Positions 1-5,541 of a stretch of 9,408 nucleotides of DNA are shown here, piece by piece; positions within the stretch are counted from its first letter, which is position 1; each line of letters starts with the position of its first letter. The DNA is taken from contig JALRDM010000207.1 of assembly GCA_023262195.1 (NCBI GenBank), positions 1-9,408 on the forward strand, written 5' to 3'. A program made the translations under genes and the position numbers. The DNA is from Salibacteraceae bacterium. GTDB lineage: Bacteria; Bacteroidota; Bacteroidia; Flavobacteriales_G; Salibacteraceae. The notes under the pieces are model-generated. The model saw only the letters and a program-made list of their open reading frames with translations. It was not told the origin of the DNA and searched no databases.

Positions 1-1263
1 GAAGTGATAAAAACCTACTCGGATTTGGGGGTGGTGTTTGTTACAAGTGGTGGTAATAATGGAGATGCTAACTTTCATATTGGATATGAGTTTGAAAGCG
101 ACACCATGCGCACGGAGGTTGAATTCGTTCCAAACAATGCAGTGAATTTTCAGGATGGACAGAGCATCACGTGTTGGGGCGAACCAAATGAATCTTTTGC
201 CATTAAACTCGAGGTGTTTGACAATTCTGGGAATTCTTCCGGCTCGTCTGCTTGGTTCAATACCAATGATGGAGACGATTATTTAGTGGACAGTTTGATT
301 ATTGGCGCAGATACATATCACTTTGACGTAGCTATAGATGAGTCACATCCCAGAAATAATCGACCGCACATACGTTTACGCATTGACTATCCACCATCAG
401 GAAACATTGTGCTCAATGCTGCCGCCAACTCAGGTACGGTGCATTTTTGGAATGTACTAGAGACAACTACCGGTGTTGGAAACACAGGTTGGGATTTTAA
501 TGATCTCTTGCCTGGGTTTGTACCCGGAGATAACCAGTATGGAATTGGGGAACCTGCAGCATCAAAAGATGCCATTTCAGTAGGGGCTTATCTGGCAAAT
601 CTTGATTTGAATGGCCAAAAGGTTACCTACGATATCGCTGGGTTTTCAAGCCTTGGGCCAACGCTCGATGGCCGAACCAAACCTGACCTATGTGCACCAG
701 GGGTTTCTGTGGCTTCAAGCATTTCAAGTTTTACGGACAGATCATACAGCCCAGTGGAGTCGATTACATTTAATGGAAGGACCTACGACTTTGCCAAGTT
801 TAGTGGTACATCAATGGCATCACCTGTGGTAGCTGGCATCGTGGCTTTGATGCTCGAAGCCAATCCATATCTGACACCATCAGAAATCAAAGAGATTTTG
901 CAAGAAACGTGTCGCTATGATGATAAAACGGGCGATTTGTCTTCAGGTCCTAACAATACATGGGGCTATGGCAAGGTCAATGCATATAGTGCCGTTCAGC
1001 GCGCAGCTCAATTGAACGGGGTGTTTCGGTCGACTCTTTCAGATCAAGTTTCGATTTATCCCAATCCAAGCGAAAGAATCGTACGCGTGAGCTCACCAGA
1101 GTTGATCCAGCGGCTCGAGCTTTGGTCAATTGATGGTAAGAAGGTTTTTGAATTGAATAATTCAGAATCCGAGTTTTCCACGCAAGGCCTTGCTCCTGGA
1201 GTGTATCATTTATGGATTTACACTGAAAGCAGTGTGGTAATCAAACAGCTTATAAAGTTGTAA
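1..1263 (+). CDS. Secreted subtilisin-family (S8) serine protease with T9SS sorting domain, 5' partial
   Basis: The reading frame is open from base 1, so the signal peptide and the Asp and His of the catalytic triad lie upstream of the window; the GTG at 4 is not a real start. Numbering from that codon, the oxyanion-hole region reads VVFVTSGGNNG with Asn at 18. Protease sequence resumes near 180 with GEPAASKDAISVGAY, and the nucleophile lies in FSGTSMASP, Ser270 (bases 811-813). Between them, about 24-165 is a beta-rich stretch like the jelly-roll insertion of clostridial Csp-type subtilases (CWGEPNESFAIKLEV, then SGTVHFWN). Residues about 346-419 form a T9SS type A sorting domain (VSIYPNPS, LAPGVYHLWIY, final VIKQLIKL), which in this family directs export across the outer membrane and is removed at the cell surface. 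The protein is therefore inferred to be an extracellular or surface protease of unknown substrate. The TAA stop lies 3 bases from the stop of the opposing gene. Family assignment is secure; the insertion comparison is from memory of motifs. Confidence 0.93.
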   Translation, partial: EVIKTYSDLGVVFVTSGGNNGDANFHIGYEFESDTMRTEVEFVPNNAVNFQDGQSITCWGEPNESFAIKLEVFDNSGNSSGSSAWFNTNDGDDYLVDSLIIGADTYHFDVAIDESHPRNNRPHIRLRIDYPPSGNIVLNAAANSGTVHFWNVLETTTGVGNTGWDFNDLLPGFVPGDNQYGIGEPAASKDAISVGAYLANLDLNGQKVTYDIAGFSSLGPTLDGRTKPDLCAPGVSVASSISSFTDRSYSPVESITFNGRTYDFAKFSGTSMASPVVAGIVALMLEANPYLTPSEIKEILQETCRYDDKTGDLSSGPNNTWGYGKVNAYSAVQRAAQLNGVFRSTLSDQVSIYPNPSERIVRVSSPELIQRLELWSIDGKKVFELNNSESEFSTQGLAPGVYHLWIYTESSVVIKQLIKL

Positions 1264-1266
1264 GAC

Positions 1267-1983
1267 TTAATTCTGCCTAAGTGCTGCATATTTAATGATG
1301 CAGTAAATTGCTCTAAACCCATCTCGCCAACCAATTTTCTTTCCTTCCTCGTAGGTACGACCGTAGTAAGAAATGCCAACCTCGTAGATTCTGATTTTTG
1401 GGATTCGCGAAACCTTTGCCGTTATTTCAGGTTCGAAACCAAATCGTTTTTCGCGCAGCGTGAGCGATTGAATCATCTTCGTGTTAAACAGTTTATAACA
1501 CGTCTCCATGTCCGTCAAGTTGAGGTTGGTAAACATGTTGGAAAGCGTGGTCAAAAACTTATTTCCGATTGTGTGCCAGAAGAATAAGATTCTATGTGGA
1601 TTGCTTCCTTGAAACCTTGACCCGTACACCACATCTGCAAAACCAGAGACTACGGGCTTTAAAAGGTCGTTGTACTCCGCAGGGTCATATTCCAGGTCCG
1701 CATCTTGAATTATTAAATACTCGCCCGTGGCTTTGGCAATTCCAGTGTGCAACGCGGCTCCTTTACCCATGTTCTTTTCGTGTTCAAAGTATTGAATAGG
1801 CAACTCAGGATGTTTTTCCATGTATCGAGAAATAGCACCCTTGGTATCATCCTTTGAAAAATCATTGACAATAATCAACTCCTTATCAATCCCATTGACT
1901 AACTGCACACCTGCAATTTTATCTAGGATGAGATGAATCGTTTTTTCTTCGTTATATGCGGGAATTACAATGGATAGCTTCAT
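1267..1983 (-). CDS. Glycosyltransferase family 2, DPM1-like (dolichyl/polyprenyl-phosphate sugar transferase type)
   Basis: This 238-residue GT-A fold enzyme is predicted to move a sugar from a nucleotide donor to an acceptor, in this subfamily usually a polyprenyl phosphate on the cytoplasmic face of the membrane. Visible motifs are the N-terminal strand [12 protein letters not shown] (2-13), the nucleotide-binding VNDFSKDDT (39-47), [12 protein letters not shown] (71-82), the metal-binding DAD at 94-96 in [16 protein letters not shown] (120-124), TDMETCYK (157-164) and FGFEPEIT (181-188). The end [19 protein letters not shown] is typical of the short members. There is no C-terminal pair of membrane helices, so it is the soluble or peripheral DPM1-like type rather than the GtrB/ArnC type. 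I chose the ATG at 1983; an in-frame TTG at 1995 would add only MPAN and breaks the usual start of the fold. It lies 31 bases downstream of the cytochrome lipoprotein gene, so co-transcription is likely. No clear ribosome binding site is seen. Donor and acceptor cannot be read from sequence. Confidence 0.9.
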   Translation of the reverse strand: MKLSIVIPAYNEEKTIHLILDKIAGVQLVNGIDKELIIVNDFSKDDTKGAISRYMEKHPELPIQYFEHEKNMGKGAALHTGIAKATGEYLIIQDADLEYDPAEYNDLLKPVVSGFADVVYGSRFQGSNPHRILFFWHTIGNKFLTTLSNMFTNLNLTDMETCYKLFNTKMIQSLTLREKRFGFEPEITAKVSRIPKIRIYEVGISYYGRTYEEGKKIGWRDGFRAIYCIIKYAALRQN

Positions 1984-2014
1984 GTTCGCAGGCAAGGTTT
2001 ATCAGAGTAGTTAT

Positions 2015-2482
2015 TCAAATTTCGCGCAATTTGATTTTTTTAATTGCCTTAATCGGACCAGGGCATTTACTCGCGTGACATGCAAGACATGCATCCAACA
2101 TATTGTTAAACGCTAAGTCCCTGTCGCTTGTAGATTTCTCGAAATCGTCATATTTCGCAATGAAATTTTCAGCAAGACCTTGATATACTTCATCAATTTT
2201 CTCAGGCTCGGTAGCAATGTCGGTGTGAATCGATTTGTATCGATTTAAATAATTGGTATGAATGGTTTTACCATCCTTGAGTGAATCGCTTACGAGTTTC
2301 ATTTGATCATACATCAATCTCATGGTTAGGGCGAGTTCACTTCGCTCCACACCGTTGACTACGGTGATGCCCTCGGATTGTTTCGAAGCTTCAATAACAG
2401 AAGCGTCAGGATTTGGATCGGTTGAGTCTTGACATCCAACGAAGGCCAATAGCAAGAATGGAATAATTTTATTCAAATGCAT
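2015..2482 (-). CDS. Small monoheme cytochrome c-like lipoprotein (class II / c'-c556-like)
   Basis: The 155-residue product starts with a lipoprotein-type signal, MHLNKIIPFLLLAFVGC, with the lipidated Cys expected at 17, followed by a polar, Asp/Pro-rich tether (18-40). The rest is largely helical. The one heme attachment motif, CLACH (132-136), sits near the C-terminus, as in class II cytochromes c (c', c556), where it lies on the last helix of a four-helix bundle. The Met-rich helix ALTMRLMYDQMK (51-62) is where that class carries the N-terminal axial ligand, so Met54, Met57 or Met61 could be the sixth ligand; this is inference. An extra Cys at 140 gives CX2CHX3C. Expected location is membrane-anchored and facing the periplasm, with a role in electron transfer or redox/gas sensing; the partner is unknown. 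It is the first gene of a likely pair with the glycosyltransferase downstream. A TAnnTTTG match sits 4 bases before the ATG. An imidazole-ligated unrelated heme lipoprotein is an alternative. Confidence 0.8.
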   Translation of the reverse strand: MHLNKIIPFLLLAFVGCQDSTDPNPDASVIEASKQSEGITVVNGVERSELALTMRLMYDQMKLVSDSLKDGKTIHTNYLNRYKSIHTDIATEPEKIDEVYQGLAENFIAKYDDFEKSTSDRDLAFNNMLDACLACHASKCPGPIKAIKKIKLREI

Positions 2483-2486
2483 CCGA

Positions 2487-2494
2487 CAAATCTA
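2487..2494 (-). promoter_or_regulatory. Candidate -7 promoter element (TAGATTTG) for the cytochrome lipoprotein
   Basis: On the minus strand this reads TAGATTTG, an exact match to the Bacteroidota -7 consensus TAnnTTTG. Only 4 bases separate it from the ATG at 2482, so transcription from it would begin at or next to the start codon and give a leaderless or near-leaderless mRNA. No TTG-type -33 element is obvious at the usual distance. The match is short and could be chance. Confidence 0.35.
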
Positions 2495-2559
2495 TCGTTA
2501 TCTACCCTTAGTTAATGTGATAATTTGTAGCTGTATGCTACCTTTTACGATTGTTAGAT

Positions 2560-2581
2560 TTTATGTGTAGCAACACATAAA
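2560..2581. repeat. Perfect 9-bp inverted repeat with 4-base loop (possible terminator)
   Basis: The arms TTTATGTGT (2560-2568) and ACACATAAA (2573-2581) are perfectly complementary around the loop AGCA. It starts 2 bases beyond the stop codon of the broken TPR gene (stop at 2584-2586), where a transcription terminator would be expected, and lies upstream of the cytochrome gene. The stem is A/T-rich (3 G/C pairs of 9) and is not followed by a clear T run on either strand, so intrinsic termination is only one reading; an operator or mRNA-stability hairpin is another. Confidence 0.45.
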
Positions 2582-2583
2582 TG

Positions 2584-2916
2584 CTAAATTTGAACTACAA
2601 CTTTCCGCTTATTTTGTATAGCGCTTTCAAGATATGGAGCTGCTTTCTCTTTATTAATTCCTTCCTCATAGATGGCTAGTCCCATCTCATAGTTATAGTC
2701 AGGGTTTTTTGGGTCAAGTTTTAATAAATCTTCGTAGATGGACTTTGCCTCTACAAACTTTTCCGCTCTCAATGCCTTTACGGCTTGAATGCGGAGCTTC
2801 TTTTCTTCGCGGGTCTAGCCAAAAGCGGTTATCGCTGAGAGCAGGCTGAAGAAAATTAATAGGAGAAAAAACTTCCCCGGTTTGGTGGAATGTGTGATTC
2901 GTTCTGAATAGCGCAT
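2584..2916 (-). pseudogene. Broken TPR-protein gene: signal peptide followed by in-frame amber codon, C-terminus missing
   Basis: Reading from the ATG at 2916 gives a basic start (MRYSERITHSTKPGKF), a hydrophobic signal segment (FFLLLIFFSLLSAITAFG) and then a TAG codon at 2817-2815, codon 34. The same frame continues without another stop to 2584: TREEKKLRIQAVKALRAEK, then one TPR-like helix pair (FVEAKSIYEDLLKLDP, YNYEMGLAIYEEG, KAAPYLESAIQ). Signal peptide and mature part in one frame imply that a codon such as CAG (Gln, the usual residue after an FG end in this phylum) became TAG. The TPR part resembles the N-terminus of the neighbouring 821-residue protein: IYEDLL/IWRDLL, NYEMG/NYKLG, AAPYL/ALPFL. 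The beta-propeller and later domains of such proteins are absent, so it may also be 3'-truncated. A TTG at 2772 could start a 62-residue fragment, but that would lack the export signal. A sequencing error at 2815-2817 or a genuine 110-codon gene remain possible. Confidence 0.65.
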
Positions 2917-2920
2917 GGAT

Positions 2921-2930
2921 TAAGGCCTTA
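2921..2930. repeat. 10-bp perfect palindrome TAAGGCCTTA
   Basis: The palindrome lies between the candidate -7 element at 2942-2949 and the ATG at 2916 of the broken TPR gene, where a dimeric repressor could bind. A palindrome of this length can also occur by chance. Confidence 0.25.
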
Positions 2931-2941
2931 GTCTATCTACA

Positions 2942-2949
2942 CAAACTTA
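2942..2949 (-). promoter_or_regulatory. Candidate -7 promoter element (TAAGTTTG) for the broken TPR gene
   Basis: The minus strand reads TAAGTTTG, an exact TAnnTTTG match, 25 bases before the ATG at 2916. That spacing is the same as for the E2 gene's candidate element. An ATTG lies about 27 bases upstream, longer than the usual -33 to -7 spacing. If functional, the broken gene still carries its promoter. Confidence 0.4.
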
Positions 2950-2950
2950 C

Positions 2951-2966
2951 CGGGGTTTAAACCCTG
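2951..2966. repeat. Palindrome GGGTTTAAACCC with extended stem, possible operator or weak terminator
   Basis: Bases 2953-2964 are a perfect 12-bp palindrome. With one G-T pair and one C-G pair added on the outside, it can fold as a 5-bp stem around TTTAAA. It lies about 40 bases past the stop of the 821-residue gene and 3 bases upstream of the candidate -7 element of the next gene, so it could act as a weak terminator or as an operator between the -33 and -7 positions. No T run follows. Confidence 0.3.
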
Positions 2967-3004
2967 AGCGAATTGACAATTTCGTTCTTATAAACAGAAT
3001 TTTG

Positions 3005-5470
3005 TTAATTCACTTGAATCATAAAGTGTTGGTGCTCAGTATATGAGGTGCTATTTGGATTTGAAGTAGATGAATATGTTGGGCCTTGTACTGCTGATTT
3101 TACCTCAAATGTCGATAACTTGTTAATATCATAACCTTGTTCCTTCATTAGCCTGATGAGCGCATTTTTACCCCTCTTGGCCCTTAATTCGGCAAGCCGT
3201 TCATTCCCACCCGGAAAGCCTGTAGGTACTCTAGATGCACTGCCCATAATTTGGACATTCGTGGTTTTACCCGCTTCGAGTCTTTGGATGATTAATTCCA
3301 CCGCTTTTCGCACTTCCGAGTCATTAAACTTCACATAGCCATTGGACCTGACTGGCACTATGAAAGTGTTTTCAGAAGATACGGCAGTTGTTCGGCCTGG
3401 TTTCTCATCCACCGGTTTTAAGTCCTCTGTTTTGGATTCTTTGTCTGTTTCAATCTTCGGTTTGGTGGTTGGGTGATTCAGATCGGCTACTTCCTTTTGA
3501 TCTTCGTCTGTCGCCATATCAGGTTCCTCGCCTTTTTCATAGAATACACCATCCATATTCACCATAGTTTTTTCCATGGGGTTACCCTTATTATCGATAA
3601 GCTCAATTTCAAGTTCCATGATATCTATGGCCAACCGTGGTTCGAGGATGATTGGTGTTTCTGCTGCAAGTTTTTTCAACTCAAAGTAGCCGTCCTTACT
3701 TACATAGGCGCTGTCTATTCGTTCTTGATTTTTGTTGAGATAATGAACCTTGGTGCCTAGTGGAAGTAGCTTTTTATCCCGTGTGGTAAGCTGCCACTTA
3801 ATGTTATAGCCTAAAACTCGATCGTCAAGCCCAACGGCAATTTTTTTATCGTTCTGGTCGAGAATGAATATTTCTCTCGACAACTCAAGGTATTGGTCTC
3901 CAGCGGGTATTTCTATAACCTCATTGTACACTTGCTTATCTCCAATGGAGACATCAACCATGTATGAAGCACCGGATTTTACGATAAAAACAAAACTTCC
4001 ATTTTGCTCAACTGGCTTTGCTTCGCCAATGACATTCTCTGACTCGGGTTCCATAATACTTATTGCCAAGTCATTGGGCAAGCTCTGACCAGCTTCAGCG
4101 AATACCCATCCTTTGATTAGGGCAAATGCACTCATGTCATATTCTGGGTAGGTGTTGTTCTCTTCGAGGTTATAGTCCACCACATAAATATCTGTGCTAC
4201 CCAATGTATTTGCTCCCTTGCTGGAATAGTAGGCACGCTTGCCTGATGGAGTTCCCACATAACTATGGTCATCATCGGTAGTGTTTATTGGATAGCCCAC
4301 GTTTGTTGGGGCCGACCATTTGCCATCATCTTGTTTTTGAGTGTAGAAAATGTCATATCCGCCCATTGATTTATGACCGTTCGAAGAGAAATACATGGTT
4401 TTTCCATCCGGGTGTAAATAGGGGGCATCTTCATCAAATGGCGTATTGATTGGTGCTCTAAGGTTGATGGCCTTACCCCAATCTCCCGTAGGTAGTTTTT
4501 TACAATACCAAATGTCTTTGCCACCAAGGCCACCCTTTCTGTCGCTCACGAAATAGAGAGTTTGATCATCACTTGTGACCGTAGCAAAGTATTCGTTTGC
4601 TTCAGTATTTACATTCGAACCCACCAGCGATGGCAAAGTCCACCCGGTACCCAGTTGAAATTCACTTTCGTAGATGTTACCGTTGTTATCGAAGATTTTA
4701 TAGAGGTAGATTTTTCTTCCATCGGGACTCATACTTACCACCGAAGAGTGGTCATCTTTTACGTTGATGTTTAGAAGCTCGGGTTCAAGCCAGTTGCCTC
4801 CAAGTCCTCGATAACTTACGTACATATCCTCATAGTACAGACCGGTAGAGGCATCAAAGGTTTCAGAATTGGTGCTGTCCTCACGAAGCCTTCTAGAGGT
4901 GAAATAGAGCGTGTTTTCATCATAAGCAACAATTGGTGTGTACTCGGCAAACTTGGAATTAACCGGTGATCCAATATTTACAATATCCACTTCCAATGGA
5001 TTGGCCATGAGCTCTCTAGCTGTTGCGCACATTTCTAAACCTTTTTCGGTAGAGGGTCTTAGGTATTGTTTCTTGCTGGCCTCGTCCAAAAACTTGGTAT
5101 AGTACTTTTCTGCACTATCCAAATCTGTGTTGATGTGATAAGCTTTGGCTAGATAGTAATAAACCTCTATTGGAGCAGACTCGAAACTGGAAGAAAATGG
5201 GTCATAGACCTTGGCTACATCCTTTGATGCTTTAATTAAAAATGGCAATGCACGATCGCGGTCAATTCCAAGGTTGAGATAACATGAGCCTAATTTGTAG
5301 TTGATGTTTGCATTAGGATTTTCACGCAGTAGGTCTCTCCAAATGGGAATGGCTAAGCCGTAGTATCCATCTTCAGTAAGGATGTTCGCTTCGGTAAACA
5401 GTGCCCTAAACTGACCAAATCCGAGTGCGGATGACAATAAGGCAAGAGATAGCAGGATGGAGGTTTTCAT
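3005..5470 (-). CDS. PorE-like envelope protein: TPR, PD40 beta-propeller, regulatory-like and OmpA-like domains
   Basis: The 821-residue product has a signal peptide (MKTSILLSLALLSSALGFGQ, 1-20) and TPR-type helices at about 21-155 (IPIWRDLLRENP, NYKLGSCYLNLGI, EVYYYLAKAYHI, SAEKYYTKFLD). A PD40/WD40-like propeller follows at about 175-432, with repeated blades such as TLYFTSRR, YLHPDGKTMYFSS and KGGLGGKDIWY. A carboxypeptidase-regulatory-like beta-sandwich occupies about 449-535, a second small beta region about 560-640, a charged linker about 645-700, and an OmpA-like C-terminal domain about 705-821. This order matches PorE-type proteins linked to the type IX secretion system and gliding machinery, which sit in the periplasm and touch peptidoglycan and the outer membrane; the role here is inferred from architecture. 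In the OmpA-like domain, GSASRV (743-748) has Ser where OmpA has its peptidoglycan-binding Asp, while the later Arg (ELRAKR) is kept. The ATG at 5470 is chosen because it opens the signal peptide; a GTG at 5509 adds 13 unrelated residues. The E2 gene ends 71 bases upstream. Confidence 0.85.
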   Translation of the reverse strand: MKTSILLSLALLSSALGFGQFRALFTEANILTEDGYYGLAIPIWRDLLRENPNANINYKLGSCYLNLGIDRDRALPFLIKASKDVAKVYDPFSSSFESAPIEVYYYLAKAYHINTDLDSAEKYYTKFLDEASKKQYLRPSTEKGLEMCATARELMANPLEVDIVNIGSPVNSKFAEYTPIVAYDENTLYFTSRRLREDSTNSETFDASTGLYYEDMYVSYRGLGGNWLEPELLNINVKDDHSSVVSMSPDGRKIYLYKIFDNNGNIYESEFQLGTGWTLPSLVGSNVNTEANEYFATVTSDDQTLYFVSDRKGGLGGKDIWYCKKLPTGDWGKAINLRAPINTPFDEDAPYLHPDGKTMYFSSNGHKSMGGYDIFYTQKQDDGKWSAPTNVGYPINTTDDDHSYVGTPSGKRAYYSSKGANTLGSTDIYVVDYNLEENNTYPEYDMSAFALIKGWVFAEAGQSLPNDLAISIMEPESENVIGEAKPVEQNGSFVFIVKSGASYMVDVSIGDKQVYNEVIEIPAGDQYLELSREIFILDQNDKKIAVGLDDRVLGYNIKWQLTTRDKKLLPLGTKVHYLNKNQERIDSAYVSKDGYFELKKLAAETPIILEPRLAIDIMELEIELIDNKGNPMEKTMVNMDGVFYEKGEEPDMATDEDQKEVADLNHPTTKPKIETDKESKTEDLKPVDEKPGRTTAVSSENTFIVPVRSNGYVKFNDSEVRKAVELIIQRLEAGKTTNVQIMGSASRVPTGFPGGNERLAELRAKRGKNALIRLMKEQGYDINKLSTFEVKSAVQGPTYSSTSNPNSTSYTEHQHFMIQVN

Positions 5471-5482
5471 AGACGCATGATT

Positions 5483-5515
5483 GTGTGTGTGGAAAATTAG
5501 TCTAACCACACACGC
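5483..5515. repeat. Inverted repeat in the leader of the PorE-like gene
   Basis: GTGTGTGG (5485-5492) is perfectly complementary to CCACACAC (5506-5513); one G-T and one G-C pair extend the stem to 5483 and 5515. The interior contains a second small palindrome, TTAGTCTAA (5497-5505). It lies between the E2 stop (5542) and the PorE-like ATG (5470), so it may be a terminator for E2, an operator, or a leader hairpin of the downstream mRNA. No T run follows on the minus strand beyond the TTTT inside the loop. Confidence 0.45.
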
Positions 5516-5541
5516 CTCTGAAAATCTAATTGAAGGGTTTT

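Noticed and set aside
387..575. Antisense open frame of 62 codons inside the protease gene
   Set aside because: It lies wholly opposite a well-supported coding region, has no recognisable domain or signal, and looks like a shadow frame.
2560..2581. Calling the 9-bp hairpin a definite intrinsic terminator
   Set aside because: The stem is A/T-rich and no T run follows on either strand, so it is listed only as an inverted repeat with a possible terminator role.
2815..2817. Recoded TAG (read-through or altered genetic code) in the TPR gene
   Set aside because: TAG ends the E2 gene at its normal length, and no recoding structure is visible. A point mutation or sequencing error is simpler.
3473..3760. 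Plus-strand open frame of 95 codons opposite the PorE-like gene
   Set aside because: The opposite strand encodes continuous domain sequence; this frame is rich in Phe/Ile/His as expected of a reverse shadow of acidic coding sequence.
5471..5509. Upstream GTG start for the PorE-like protein
   Set aside because: The added 13 residues are translated from the inverted repeat region and precede a complete signal peptide.
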